A program made the position numbers and the translations under genes. From the NCBI RefSeq assembly GCF_000247695.1, contig NW_004624734.1, positions 8,832,409 through 8,896,408 of the forward strand: a stretch of 64,000 bases of DNA. The letters run 5' to 3'. Under the pieces are notes generated by a model. It ran no database searches and was not told the origin of the DNA. It was given only the letters and a program-made list of their open reading frames with translations. Below, piece by piece: positions 32,750 through 42,615 of the stretch (positions are counted from its first letter, which is position 1; each line of letters starts with the position of its first letter). The DNA is from Heterocephalus glaber. Lineage: Eukaryota; Chordata; Mammalia; Rodentia; Bathyergidae.

Positions 32750-33110
32750 TTTTCCTCTAAAAATTTTATAGTTTTGCATTTTAGACTTAGACTTATGATC
32801 CATTTTGAGCAAATTTTTGTGTTGAGTGCAAATTTTTGTGTTGTGTGTAAATTTTTGTGTTGAGTATAAATTTTTGTGTTGGGTATGTCTGTGTCTAGGT
32901 TGTTTTTTTTTTCCATGTGGATAACCATTTGTTTTAACACCTTTTGTTGAAAAGACAATTCTTTCTCCATTGAATTGCCTTCACACCGTTGTGAAAAATC
33001 AATTGAACTTACCTTGTCTATTCTGTGGACTCTTTTAGTCCATTAATTTTTATTTCTCTTCTTCTATCAATTACTACTCCATGCATACAGGTACTTTTTT
33101 CTCTGTCTTT
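32750..33110 (-). mobile_element. L1M fragment, antisense, with a local tandem expansion
   Basis: TTTTATAGTTTTGCATTTTAGAC, GATCCATTTTGAGCAAATTTTTGTG, TCCATGTGGATAACC, TTTGTTGAAAAGACAATTCTTTCTCC and GTGAAAAATCAATTG follow the reversed L1M ORF2 text. It contains the 19-bp tandem repeat described separately. Confidence 0.75.
32811..32886 (-). repeat. 19-bp tandem repeat, 4 copies, inside L1M
   Basis: Four units of CAAATTTTTGTGTTGAGTG-type, with a few substitutions. A single copy of this phrase is normal in L1M, so it was amplified in place. Confidence 0.9.
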
Positions 33111-33142
33111 CTATTTCATCTCCTGTGATACTGCTGTCTTTT

Positions 33143-33230
33143 TTTTTTTTTTTTTGGTACCGGGGATCGAACTCGGGTCCTTGCACTTGCGCAGCAGGCA
33201 GCAAAACCACTGAGCTAAATCCCCGGCCCA
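33143..33230 (-). mobile_element. ID-type SINE, full length, antisense, perfect 15-bp target duplication
   Basis: T-run, GGTACCGGGGATCGAACTCGG (reverse B box), CTTGCGCAGCAGGCAGC, and GAGCTAAATCCCCGGCCC (reverse A box). ATACTGCTGTCTTTT flanks it at 33128-33142 and 33231-33245 exactly. The intact boxes and perfect duplication mark a young insertion. Confidence 0.97.
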
Positions 33231-33399
33231 ATACTGCTGTCTTTTAATTCCTTTATTCAAATGCATTAGTCATTAAACACATTGTGCTACTATTGTTGCT
33301 TTAAACACTTACCTTTTAGATTAATTAAAAATAAGAAAACAAGTGATGTTATTTATATTACCCTTGCTTATTCCTTCATTGACATTCTTCCTTTCTTTG

Positions 33400-34165
33400 C
33401 ATAAAACCAAGTTTCTGGCTTATATCATCTTTCTTCTGCCTGAAGAATCTCTTTGGACATTTCTTGCAAGATAGATGGCTGGCAATGGATTCTTTCAGTT
33501 CTTGCTTGTCTGAGAAAAGTCTTATTTCTCTTTCACTTTTAAAGGATAATTTTCCTGGATATAGAATTATGGGTTTGTGGTGGGGTTTTTTTCCTTTTCT
33601 TGTTTCTACATGAATAAGACATGTTACTCCTCTCTGGCTTCTTTCAATATTTTCTCTTTCTTATTGGTTTTCTATAGTTTGAATATGCTGTCTCTGGGTG
33701 TGGGGTTTTCCTTGTTGATTTTTGCTTATTTGTTTTGGTCTCTGTTCTTCTTGGTGTTCTCTAAACTTCCTGGACCGGTGGTTTGGAAATTGTGGTTATT
33801 GGTAGCTTTGAGTACTTCTTCTGCACCATATTCTTTTTCATGTCTTTCTGCCATTTAAATATGCATCTGCTATACTTTTTTATATTGTCCCACATTTCTT
33901 AGACATTCTGTTCTGTTTTGGTTATTCTTTTTTTTTTCTTTTCATTTCAGTTTGGGAAATTTCTGCTACCTGTCCTCAAGCTCCCCGATTCTTTCTTTGG
34001 CTACATTTAGTCTCCTGATGAACCTATGAGAGGTATTCTTCATTTCCGTTTCAGTGCTTTTTACTTCTAATATTTCTTCTGGATTCTTTCTTAGAATTTC
34101 CACCTCTCTGCTTACATTATCCATGTGTCCTTATACATTGTCTAGTTTTTCACTAGAGCCTTTAA
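33400..34165 (-). mobile_element. Ancient L1-derived region, antisense (first part)
   Basis: GCAAGATAGATGGCTGGC, TTCTTTCAGTTCTTGCTTGTCTGAGAAAAG, GGATATAGAATTATGGG, TTCTCTTTC, GGTTTTCTATAGTTTGAATATG, GGGAAATTTCTGC and TTTCCACCTCTC follow the old L1 5'-side region (HAL1-like). It continues at 34705 after the LTR and the SINE. Confidence 0.55.
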
Positions 34166-34170
34166 CATAT

Positions 34171-34566
34171 TGTCTTAGTTTCTCATTGCTGAGACACAAC
34201 TCTAAGGAGGAAAGGTTTATTTTGGCCCACAGTCTGTAGGTTTCAGTCCATGGTTAGCTGGCTCCAAGGCAGGTGACATGGCAGAGAAGAAACAGCTCAT
34301 GGTATGGCAGTGAGAAGCAGAGAGAGAGAGAGAGAGAGAGAGAGATCAAGGGAAAAGGAGGGAGATGCACACTTCCAGGCTATGGTCCCTGTGATCCACC
34401 TCCTCCAACCAGGCTTCACTTCCCAGTATCACTTTTAGCTATAAACTCATCTGTGGACTGATCCACTGACAAGTGTTCTGCTCCCACAATCCAATTTCCA
34501 CCCCTAAGCCCCACCTACAAGCACATCAGGCTTTGGGAGGGGGGCATCTAGATATAAACCATAACA
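34171..34566 (-). mobile_element. MaLR-type solo LTR, antisense, with perfect target duplication
   Basis: Begins TGTCTTAGTTTCTCATTGC and ends TATAAACCATAACA. CATAT flanks it exactly at 34166-34170 and 34567-34571. It includes a (GA)n run at 34319-34345. The insertion splits the old L1 sequence. Confidence 0.9.
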
Positions 34567-34589
34567 CATATTAACCATTTATTTTATTT

Positions 34590-34694
34590 TATTATTTATT
34601 TATTTATATATTTTTTTGGTACCGGGGATCGAACTCTTCTGGTCCTTGCGCTTGCGCAGCAGGTGACGAAACCACTGAGCTAAATCCCCGGCCC
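34590..34694 (-). mobile_element. ID-type SINE, full length, antisense
   Basis: T-rich start, GGTACCGGGGATCGAACTC, CTTGCGCTTGCGCAGCAGG, GAGCTAAATCCCCGGCCC. The sequence AACCAT..TTTATTTTA occurs before (34573) and after (34695), a slightly decayed target duplication. It has an extra TTCT after the reversed B box. Confidence 0.9.
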
Positions 34695-34704
34695 AACCAT
34701 ATTT

Positions 34705-34865
34705 ATTTTAAATAACCTTTCTGGCATCCAACATCTGTCCTGTCTAGCCTGCTTCTGATGATTGATGTATGTCTTCAGATTGTATATTATTTCTTGCCTT
34801 TTGTCTTGCTTTGTAACTTTTGGTTGAAAGTTGGGTGTATTTTATCAGGTAGTAAATTAAACAGC
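34705..34865 (-). mobile_element. Ancient L1-derived region, antisense (second part)
   Basis: AATAACCTTTCTGGCATCCAAC, CTGCTTCTGATGATTG, TTTTGGTTGAAAGTTGGGTGTATTTTATCAGGTAG continue the L1 text that ended at 34165. Confidence 0.5.
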
Positions 34866-35399
34866 CTGTCGGTGTCAGGGTTTCTATTAGTCTCTCTAGG
34901 AATTGGGCGATGTTTAATGTTTAATGAAGTTATGTGCTCCAGAACCTTTAAATTCCTCCAGTGTCCTTGTTTTTGTCTTCTCTTGACACTAGGCTTGCCT
35001 AAGGATTCCTCCTCAGAAAAAAGTCTGTCTTGTACCTTTCTAGCTATAACACAGTTAGTTATTAGATAGGAGGATCCTTGGTGTGGCATTCTTGTTTCTC
35101 ATTAGCTTTATGACTTTGGAAATGTTTCTTTTTTTCTCGCCTATAAAATAGGAATCATATCCCTAAGGGGCCTGAGCTGAGGATTGAATGGAATACTAAG
35201 TTGAAACCCTGAACACTCTAGGATAGACCAGATTCTTAGTTGAATCCTCAAGTCTTTTTGGCTCTAAATCATTAATTGCTGCTTGTTAGTTGGATGGCGA
35301 CCCAGAGTATTGCTTTTGTGCCTCAACCACACTGTTGAAATCGGAACTCATCTCTCCTCACCCCAGGGGCTCTGCCATGGGGTTATTTCAATAAGCAAG

Positions 35400-35640
35400 C
35401 ATCTTAAAAGTAAATGAAGGGTGCCTTCCAGGTACCCCAGATGCTTTAAGCGGCACCTAATGACATATTTAAGTGCAGGACCTGCCGGAACTAGAGAAAA
35501 TAATAACCTCCCTAATTACACACTGACCCAAGATACATTCTCCCCAGTAAATAATACACCCTTCAGAAGTATCCTAATTAGGTATTTACTGCAGTGATTG
35601 CAACGGCTTCGCCTTGCTCCCCAGGGAAGTATTAAGCATC
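35400..35640. promoter_or_regulatory. Candidate conserved non-coding element with homeodomain-like sites
   Basis: Unique AT-rich sequence with three CCTAAT-type motifs: CCTAATGAC at about 35456, CCTAATTAC at 35511 and the palindrome CCTAATTAGG at 35573-35582. TAATNN cores are binding sites of homeodomain proteins. No repeat is recognised here. The regulatory role is inference from motif clustering alone. Confidence 0.3.
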
Positions 35641-35694
35641 ATATCAGGGCTGATAGGACTAGAAAACAAACCAGCATCAAGAAAATAAACTGTG

Positions 35695-35800
35695 TCAATG
35701 GTTTTCCTGAGAAAGCAGAGGCTGGGCTCCGGGGAGATGAAGGAGTTGCCCACCCCGGGTCAGGCAGCTTCCTCGCCTGCAAGAAGGCAGCTCCTTCCAC
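35695..35800 (-). mobile_element. MIR-like fragment, antisense (weak)
   Basis: TTTTCCTGAGAAAGCAGAGGCTGGGCTCCGGGGAGATGAAGGAGTTGCCCACCCCGGGTCAGGCAGC follows the reversed MIR core ('gaaactgaggc..gagatgaagtgacttgcccaaggtcacacagc'). Confidence 0.4.
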
Positions 35801-36079
35801 GGCAGACCCAGGTCAGGCTGAAGCAGCATCCTCTTTCCACCAGGCTCAGCTTCCAGAATTAGAAGCTGGAGCTGTGCAGGGCAAAGCTGCTGCCCCATCA
35901 GACTGCTGAGGCAGCCATGGGCAAACTAGCTGGGCTCCAGTCCTCAGGAATCACTGGCTTGGTGGGTCCTCTCTGTGTCCCTCTCCAGTGTTCCTCGACC
36001 AGGGTGAGTTACCCTGGAGATTCAGAGGGGCCCTCAGAGAGCCTTGGCTGGAGGTGAGAAAGTGGCCTGGCCCGTTCCC

Positions 36080-36235
36080 CTTCCCCCTCTCTTTCTTTCT
36101 TCTCTCCTCTTCCATCTTTCTCCTCCTTCCCTTTCCCCTTTTCCATCATTTCCCTGCCTCTCTTCTCCCCAAGTACCCACTCTTCCTCTGTTGTCTTTTC
36201 CTTCTCTCCTCCCTCTGCTGTCCTTCTTCCTCCAG
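36080..36235 (+). repeat. Long polypyrimidine tract
   Basis: About 150 bases, almost all C and T, with few interruptions, ending CTTCTTCCTCCAG followed by AGCTTC. The end resembles a splice acceptor; this is treated as a finding, not as an exon call. Confidence 0.75.
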
Positions 36236-36582
36236 AGCTTCAGGGAATCTAGTCTCACTGCCCACACAGCAGTGTCCCCTGGCCAGGCAGTCGCTCTCCA
36301 GGGGAAGGCGCCTGGTGGGAAAATCAACAGCAGCTTTTCTCCAGGATCTGGCAGGAGGCCTCAGTCGTTGGGCCCTGTTCTTCACTCTCAGGCACCGTCA
36401 CTGGGCCTCAGGATCAAAGTCATGCAGCTCTCTGGGCCCAAGATCTCTGGAGACGCACGGTGAAGTGCTGGGAGCTGCCCTTGAGACCTGTCTGATTATA
36501 CACTCAGGGGTGGGCGCGGTGGGCTCTTCTCTCATACAGGGACAGCAACAGTTAGTCAGAGGCACTTGGGTCTTCTCTTTTT

Positions 36583-36773
36583 TTTTTTAAGTACTAGAGG
36601 TTGAACCCAGAACCTTCACACTGAATTACATCCCTAGCCACCCCCTTTTTGTTGTTATTTTGAGACCAGGTCTTGCTGACTTGCTAAATTGCTTAGGGAG
36701 TCTGGGCTCAGTCCTCCTGCCTCAGCCTCCTAGCATCCTGGGATTTCAGGCCTGTGTCGCCAAGCCCAGCTGC
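36583..36773 (-). mobile_element. B1-dID composite SINE, antisense
   Basis: The reversed ID part (TACTAGAGGTTGAACCCAGAACC, AATTACATCCCTAGCC) comes first, then the reversed B1 part (TTTTGAGACCAGGTC, CCTCCTGCCTCAGCCTCC, CCTGGGATTTCAGG, CCAAGCCCAGC). Confidence 0.9.
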
Positions 36774-36944
36774 TTCTCATCTTAACCGGTCCTGCAGTGA
36801 TCCAAAGAATGCACCCTTCCATCTGCACCCCTAGAGCCCTACTTGTCTGGTAGAGAACTCTGCCAGCCTGGGTAGGCCCAAGGAACCTCAGAAGTTATCT
36901 AGTTCTGCAATTATTAACCTGCAGCCTGTGACTAGGGCTTTGCA

Positions 36945-37322
36945 TTTGTTTGCTAGGGTTGAGGTAACAAAGTGCCACAGGCTGAGTGGCTCGAACAACA
37001 GAAATATAGTTTTGCACAGTTCTGACTTCCAGAAGCCCCAGGTCAAGGTGTGGGCAGGTTGATTTCTTTCGAGGCCGCTCTCCTTGGCCTCCACATGGCT
37101 GCCTTCCCCTTCTGTCCTCATATGGTCACCACTCTGTGTGTGTCTGTCCTAATCTTATAAGGACACCAGTCCTGTTGGATTAGCACCCGTCCATGTGACC
37201 TCATTTTACCTTGATGGCCTCTTTAAAGGCTCTTTCTACAAAACACAGTCACATTCTGGGGCACCAAGTGTTAGGACATTAGCATATGAATTCTGAGGGG
37301 GAAATAATTCGACCCCTAAGAG
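36945..37322 (-). mobile_element. MLT1/MST-like MaLR LTR, antisense
   Basis: GTTTGCTAGGGTTGAGGTAAC, GAGTGGCTCGAACAAC, CTTATAAGGACACCAGTC, GGATTAGCACCCG, CACATTCTGGGGCACCAAGTG and TATGAATTCTGAGGGGG follow the reversed LTR. Confidence 0.85.
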
Positions 37323-37549
37323 GGATCATGGATAAAATCGGGAGGGAATGGAAGGTTATGGTTTTATTTTCACTAAACTCTAGCTGAAGTATAACGCTTT
37401 TTTCTTGCATTACAAATGTGGACAATAAATCACAGCACCCGTGACACTGCCATTCATAGAAATCACAGATATTTTCACATCAAGTCATCGTTACAACAGA
37501 CATCCTAAAATAGTGTTTATGTTTGGAACTACTTTGAAATTACAGTTTT

Positions 37550-37616
37550 GTTTTGTTTTGTTTGGTACCAGGGATCAAACTCGGGACCTTGTGCTTTCGA
37601 GGCAGGTGGCAGAATA
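37550..37616 (-). mobile_element. ID-type SINE, 5'-truncated, antisense
   Basis: TTTG-type A-tail, GGTACCAGGGATCAAACTCGG, GTGCTTTCGAGGCAGG, and then truncation before the A box. AAATTACAGTTTT flanks it at 37537-37549 and 37617-37629 exactly, so it inserted as a short copy. Confidence 0.9.
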
Positions 37617-37629
37617 AAATTACAGTTTT

Positions 37630-38655
37630 TATACCTTCTGCTGGGTTTTGTGCTTTACCACATTTACTCAGGAGTATATGTATTACTGTATGACAAATTC
37701 ATGTTCCAGTAGTTGGTAATTATATGACAGTATAATTGGTTTCCCTTATGTATTGTATTTTATGTTATGCATTTCAAAGCACTGCTTTGAGAGGGGTCTG
37801 TAAACCTTACCAAACTGCCAAAGGGATCCATGGCACAAAAAAGAACCTTGGACCTAGTTTAAACATACAAGGGAGGAAAATGGAGTGCGGAGAAATTAAT
37901 TCACTTGTCCACAGTCACAGCTGGTTACGGAAGGGCTGGGACTGGGGCTCGGGCCTCATGACTCCTAGGCTGCAACTTGATCTACTCTATCATGCCTGCT
38001 CTAGTTCTTCCACACGAGGACTGGTATATAGTCACTAGGCATGATGGAATCTCAACATCTCCAGGCTACTAGGAGACCCTGCATATCCCCCAAATGTCCA
38101 GCCTTGAGGGTCACCTTTTCCTTTAATGGCCAACTAGCCTGGTCCTCCTCCTGAGCCAGGGAGGAAGGCCCTCTCCTGACACATTAGAGACTATCACAGA
38201 GGGTTACTTACACATTCTTCAGATGGGTCCTGGTTCCCTCCCACATCTCCCTGGTGACCCCATCCAACGGGGTAACCAGCTTGTACTGGTTTGCCTGAGA
38301 CTTTGCCAGTGTTGGTGCTAAAAAGCCCTCGTCCTGGGAAAGCCTTCCACCCCAGACAAACAGATGGTTGCCCACCCTCATCCTGAGCCCATCGCTGGCC
38401 ATCTTATGTCAGGCTTCCCAGTCTGTCCTCTTTCCCATCCTGCTCGAGTCTGCAGCACCGCTGGCTCTGACCTCACACGGGAGGCTTGGCTCACACTCCC
38501 AACCTGCCTTTCCCTCTGCACTGAAGTGTTTTGCTAAAACGATTAGGACTTCTTTCCTTCCAAGGATGACTTTTGCACCCATTCCCGAGCCAGCAGCACT
38601 AAAATCGCGGTTTAACCTGCTTCTGATGCCTTGAGGCGGTAGGGAATCATGGTTG
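37630..38655. other. Unassigned DNA
   Basis: No gene or repeat is recognised. Confidence 0.35.
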
Positions 38656-38659
38656 TGGG

Positions 38660-38770
38660 CATTCATTTATTCACCCAAAGGCTTCCTTCCATGTGCTGGC
38701 ACTGGGCTGGGATGTGTGGAGACAGAGATGAACAAGGCCATCCCTTGCTAATTTTTCAGTCGCCCCAGGT
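38660..38770 (-). mobile_element. L2 3' end fragment, antisense
   Basis: CATTCATTTATTCACCCAAAGG, TTCCATGTGCTGGCACTGGGCTGGG and AGACAGAGATGAACAAGGCC follow the reversed L2 3' end. Confidence 0.7.
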
Positions 38771-38884
38771 AAGGGAGATAGCCCATCAGTAGCACCCATC
38801 ATGGGGCACACCAGCGTCATCTGGCACAGTCTCCCAAGTGAGGAGTGGACGGTGAGGAGGAGACGGACAGTGTGGCTCTCAAAT

Positions 38885-39000
38885 GCTCTGTCTGGATTAG
38901 CAGCAGCTGGAGATGGTGGAAAATGCAAATTGTCAGCCACAGCAGGACCTCTGGATCAGGACACTGGGGAGTTTGAGGGCTGTCAAGTTTGAGAGCTCCT
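38885..39000 (-). mobile_element. MER5A-type fragment, antisense
   Basis: GATTAGCAGCAGCTGGAGATGG, GGAAAATGCAAATTGTCAG, CAGCAGGACCTCTGGATCAGG follow the reversed MER5A. Confidence 0.5.
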
Positions 39001-39179
39001 TGCGTGGTCAGACTGCCATGCATCCCTAGCGGAGTCCGAGTTCTAGCTTGGCTCATTTCCTCCCTCTGCTTCCCCTTGCACCCCAGTAAACTGCTGGAGC
39101 AAAAAACCCTCCTCAGACTCTGCTTCTGGGACCAAAGTCAGAGGCTGCACTAAGGAAGGAGACCAGAGGGACCAGGAAA

Positions 39180-39900
39180 CACCTGCGAAACAGAAAAGCA
39201 GACAAGGACATCAAGGTGGAGAGAACCAAGTGGGCAAAGGCCCGGAGATATGAACCTGCACTGGCTATTTTATGTGGCTGGAATTCGGGGTTCCTGGGGA
39301 GGGTGTGGGGAGTAGATAGGAGCTCAGGTGGGGCCAGAGCCTGGAAACTTTATAAGTCTTAAAAAGGTTTCCATATGCTGGGAGGTGGGCAGGATGCCGC
39401 TGAGAGACGAGGGAGGATGCGGCAAGACTGGATTTGCATTCTTAACCATGACTCTGGGCAGCAGTGACAGAGATAAGGGAACAGGGAGCAAGGAGGCAGA
39501 AGCTGCTTGGGGGAACATGCAGCAGTCTCTCCTAAGGGATGAGGCCAGGCCTCAGGAGGTAACGGAGGCCCGGGAGGGATCTGACCCTGAGAGGTGCAGC
39601 TGGGCCTTACACCTGCCTGGCCCAGGGTGGCTGGCAGAGCCAGTTACACCCTGCCGTGGATCCTGAGTGGGGAGCGTGGCTCTGCGTGGGGTCTGAGCTC
39701 TCCATTGGACGTGGCACATGGCGGTCTGGGATGACCGAAGATGCCCACTTGGCACAGAGGTCATGCTTTGCTTTCTAGGGGCGGGAGTGAGAAGGGTGAC
39801 CGGTCAGTGTCCTGGGAGCACCCAGACCTGTGCAGCAGATGGAAGACTAGTGGGAGAGGACAGACAGCAGCCCGGGTTTGGGGAGCTGGGGGCAGCATGC
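39180..39900 (-). mobile_element. L2 internal fragment, antisense
   Basis: AACCAAGTGGGCAAAGGCCCGGAG, ACTCTGGGCAGCAGTGACAGAG, AGGGAGCAAGGAGGCAGAAGC and further text follow the reversed L2 RT-domain region ('actctggctgctgtg...gcagggagacc'). It is much decayed. Confidence 0.5.
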
Positions 39901-40084
39901 CGTGATGGCAGTCAAGAGCTCACAGCAGGAAATGGAGGGAGTGTGGCCAGTGGAGTCACAGATGTGAGTCAGGGGAGGAGGTGTGGGGACACCCAACTGG
40001 CTGCAGAGGGAGCAAAAGCTGAGGAAGTGCAGAAGGGATGCGGCAGTCACTCCTGAAGCTTGGCGGTGGGAAGGAGACAGCCCG

Positions 40085-40620
40085 GTACCCTCTGAAGCCC
40101 CAGGCTACTTGCCTAGATCCTCCATGATGCACTAGCACGTCCTTGTCCTGTAGAACAGCTGGTCGTGGCTGGCTTCAGGCTGTGCATCAAACCAAACCAC
40201 CTCTGCTGAGTATCGGCCAGTCAATTTGTGTATTCCTGGATGGAAGGGCGCTAATTTAATGTGGCCAACACTGTTTGAATAGATATTTTTCACTTGTGGA
40301 GACACAGGTGAACTCTCCCAAGCCATTTCTGGCAATGCTTTAAAAAGATGGTCTCATCAGTCAGTGCTGATTCCCTGGCTGGAGAATGGAGCCATCGGTC
40401 ACCACGAGGCCTCTTGGCATTAATGAGCATGTCAACTCAGCTTGAAGTAACAAGATTATTGTTTGACATGTCTTCCAGGCTGGGTGCCCCACTCCTTACT
40501 TCATATCGGGGAGATCTTCACCTTGAAAGCACTTCTCCCACTCCACCAAAGGAGGGCAATTTGCCTCTGATTGGCGAGAAGGAGTAGCACTAAGCCAAGA
40601 TGCCTTAATCACAAGTGTTT
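40085..40620. promoter_or_regulatory. Unique block, candidate conserved non-coding element
   Basis: A stretch of about 500 bases in which I recognise no repeat, with phrases such as GGGCGCTAATTTAATGTGGCC, CATTAATGAGC and GATTATTGTTTGACATG. Unlike its surroundings it has balanced composition and no repeat-like text. Function is inferred only. Confidence 0.25.
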
Positions 40621-41008
40621 CCAAATCTTTTGCAAATGCTGCAACATGCCTTTCCTGATGTCGAATATTTATCTTCTCCGGGCTTTGGGCTCTCCAGGGG
40701 CTCTGACAAATTGCTGGAAATTCTGATGGACTTTATGAGGTTGCAGTAGAGGTGATCTTTGCGATCTGTGAAGTGGGCCTTCCTGAATCATCAAGGCAAC
40801 AGTAAAATAGCACCCAGCTTTTAAAATGTTTATTCCCCAGAGATTATTCTCTTTGACCAAGAAAATCTGTGAATCAGAAGAGCAAGTGGCTGTATCCCAA
40901 CCGAGTTCCTAAAATAAGCATTCCCTGAGGGCTGAAGGGGAAATAGCCTCTCTGTTCCCTGGGTAAGGAATGGATCAGTGAATGAATGAGTGGAGGAGCT
41001 TTAGGAGT

Positions 41009-41040
41009 GGTTAGGGTTAGGGTTAGGGCTAGGGTTATGG
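41009..41040 (+). repeat. Interstitial telomeric repeat, (TTAGGG)5-like
   Basis: Three perfect TTAGGG units (41011-41028), then CTAGGG and TTATGG. It is a short interstitial telomeric sequence. Confidence 0.95.
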
Positions 41041-41052
41041 GTCCCAGGTTGG

Positions 41053-41115
41053 GCTGGGTACAGGACTGGGCCTACAGTTTGGGGGGATCTGGTTTCCATC
41101 TCCAGCACCATGGTG
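41053..41115 (+). mobile_element. ID-like SINE trace (weak)
   Basis: GGGCTGGGTACAGGAC, GGTTTCCATCTCCAGCACC keep the outline of an ID SINE head and B-box end. Confidence 0.35.
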
Positions 41116-41574
41116 GCGTGTAGCCATCCTTGTCTTTGCCCTTGAGTTCAAAAGCTCCTCCCAGACAGCCCTCTATTACTGTTAGCCTGTCTGACCAGTT
41201 CAGAGATACTGGGTCCCTGTTATGTCTCTGCTTTTGGCTCTTTCCCCCAGGAGTGACTGGGTGAAGTCTGTGTGGGGTGGGGCGGGAGAATGAGTCCCAG
41301 GACAGGGATCCTCCCCTTCCACAGCCGGGGCTGCAGAATCAGGAAATGGCAGCCGAGTGTCTGCTGGGTTTTTCTCTGGTGCCATCCCCTACCTCACTGC
41401 CACTTCCAAGGGCAGCCTTCTGAAGGTGTCTTCTCCCTGAGTTCCTAAAAAAGCCCCTTGTTTATCCTCTAGTACCACCACCTCTGGAAAGTCTTCCTGT
41501 TCCTCAGACTTGCCATCTCTGGCCTTTTCTACCGTTTTGTCCAGGCCACTGGTTTAACCCTAACCACACTAAGC

Positions 41575-41745
41575 AGAGTTTCCCAAAATGACAGTCTGTG
41601 GATAACTTGTATCAGAACTGGCCAAGATGATTTCTAGAAATCCCCAGGCTATACCCCGAGGAGGGCCCAGGGACCACCAGAAACAGCGGACTCTAATGTT
41701 TTTGAGGCCCTGAGTTTGCGAGTTGCAGCCCTGGGCTTTAGAGCG
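41575..41745 (-). mobile_element. MER5A-type DNA element, antisense
   Basis: GTTTCCCAAAATGACAGTCTGTGG, TATCAGAACTGG, TTTCTAGAAATCCCCAGGC, CTATACCCCGAGGAGG-like text and GAGGCCCTGAGTTTG follow the reversed MER5A. Confidence 0.6.
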
Positions 41746-41830
41746 GAGATAGCTGCTGTCTCCTCCCTCGCTCCCCTGGAACAGATCAATCTAACAGATA
41801 TCTGTGCAGCATTCACTGCGTGCCCAGCAG

Positions 41831-42056
41831 NNNNNNNNNNNNNNNNNNNNNNNNNNNNNNNNNNNNNNNNNNNNNNNNNNNNNNNNNNNNNNNNNNNNNN
41901 NNNNNNNNNNNNNNNNNNNNNNNNNNNNNNNNNNNNNNNNNNNNNNNNNNNNNNNNNNNNNNNNNNNNNNNNNNNNNNNNNNNNNNNNNNNNNNNNNNNN
42001 NNNNNNNNNNNNNNNNNNNNNNNNNNNNNNNNNNNNNNNNNNNNNNNNNNNNNNNN
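41831..42056. other. Assembly gap (226 N)
   Basis: All bases are N. The bases on each side do not tell what is missing, and open frames crossing it (for example a nominal 152-codon one) are meaningless. Confidence 1.
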
Positions 42057-42134
42057 CCGTGAGGTCGTGATTATCAGCGATGGAACTAACACAAATTCCC
42101 TGGACACGCCCCTGCGGCACCCTGTCCCTCGCTA

Positions 42135-42300
42135 GCTCCCAGGCTTAGAGTTAGGAGGCCGAGCTTTTAGACCCAGCCCAGGTACTGTATGTACTTCCTA
42201 ACTCTGTGATCTTAAGTCACTTTAATGCTCTGAGACTCAATTTCCTCATCAACGAAACAGAAATGAGTTGACCTACTCTTGAGACTGCTATGGAGCCACA
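42135..42300 (+). mobile_element. MIR SINE, sense
   Basis: AGAGTTAGGAGGCCGAGC, CTAACTCTGTGATCTTAAGTCAC, CTCTGAGACTCAATTTCCTC and ATCAACGAAACAG follow the MIR consensus. Confidence 0.8.
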
Positions 42301-42387
42301 CTGCTTCCAAAGCTCAGCTCAGGTCTCAGTCTCTCACTTTAAAGTTTTCATGGGCTTCAGTGCCTTGCTGTGCCTCCCAGTACAGAA

Positions 42388-42545
42388 GCTGCCAGCCACA
42401 TGTGGGTACTTCCATTTCAATTTATATTAATTAAAATTAAATAACATTAAATATTCAGTTCCTCTGTCAGCTAGACTAGCCACATTTCAAGGGCATGACA
42501 GCCATGTGTGACTGGTGGCTACTGTATCAGAAAGCTCTGCTGATC
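42388..42545. mobile_element. Palindromic hAT-like DNA-transposon fossil
   Basis: AGCCACATGTGGGTAC, AATTAAAATTAAATAACATTAAATATTCAGTTCC, CTAGCCACATTTCAAGGGC, GCCATGTGTGACTGGTGGCTACTGTATC show the familiar two-ended palindromic family. Confidence 0.75.
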
Positions 42546-42615
42546 AGCCTCCAATGGCACCAATGTTCAAATCCTTTGTTCAAGTGACATCTTGTGATGA
42601 GGGCATTGACTTCAT

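Noticed and set aside
35988..36590. 200-codon plus-strand open frame
   Set aside because: Its first half is a polypyrimidine tract (L, S, P and F runs) and its end enters a T-run. No domain or signal is visible, and other frames are open as well.
41649..42135. Open frames filled with X
   Set aside because: They cross the run of N, so they carry no information.
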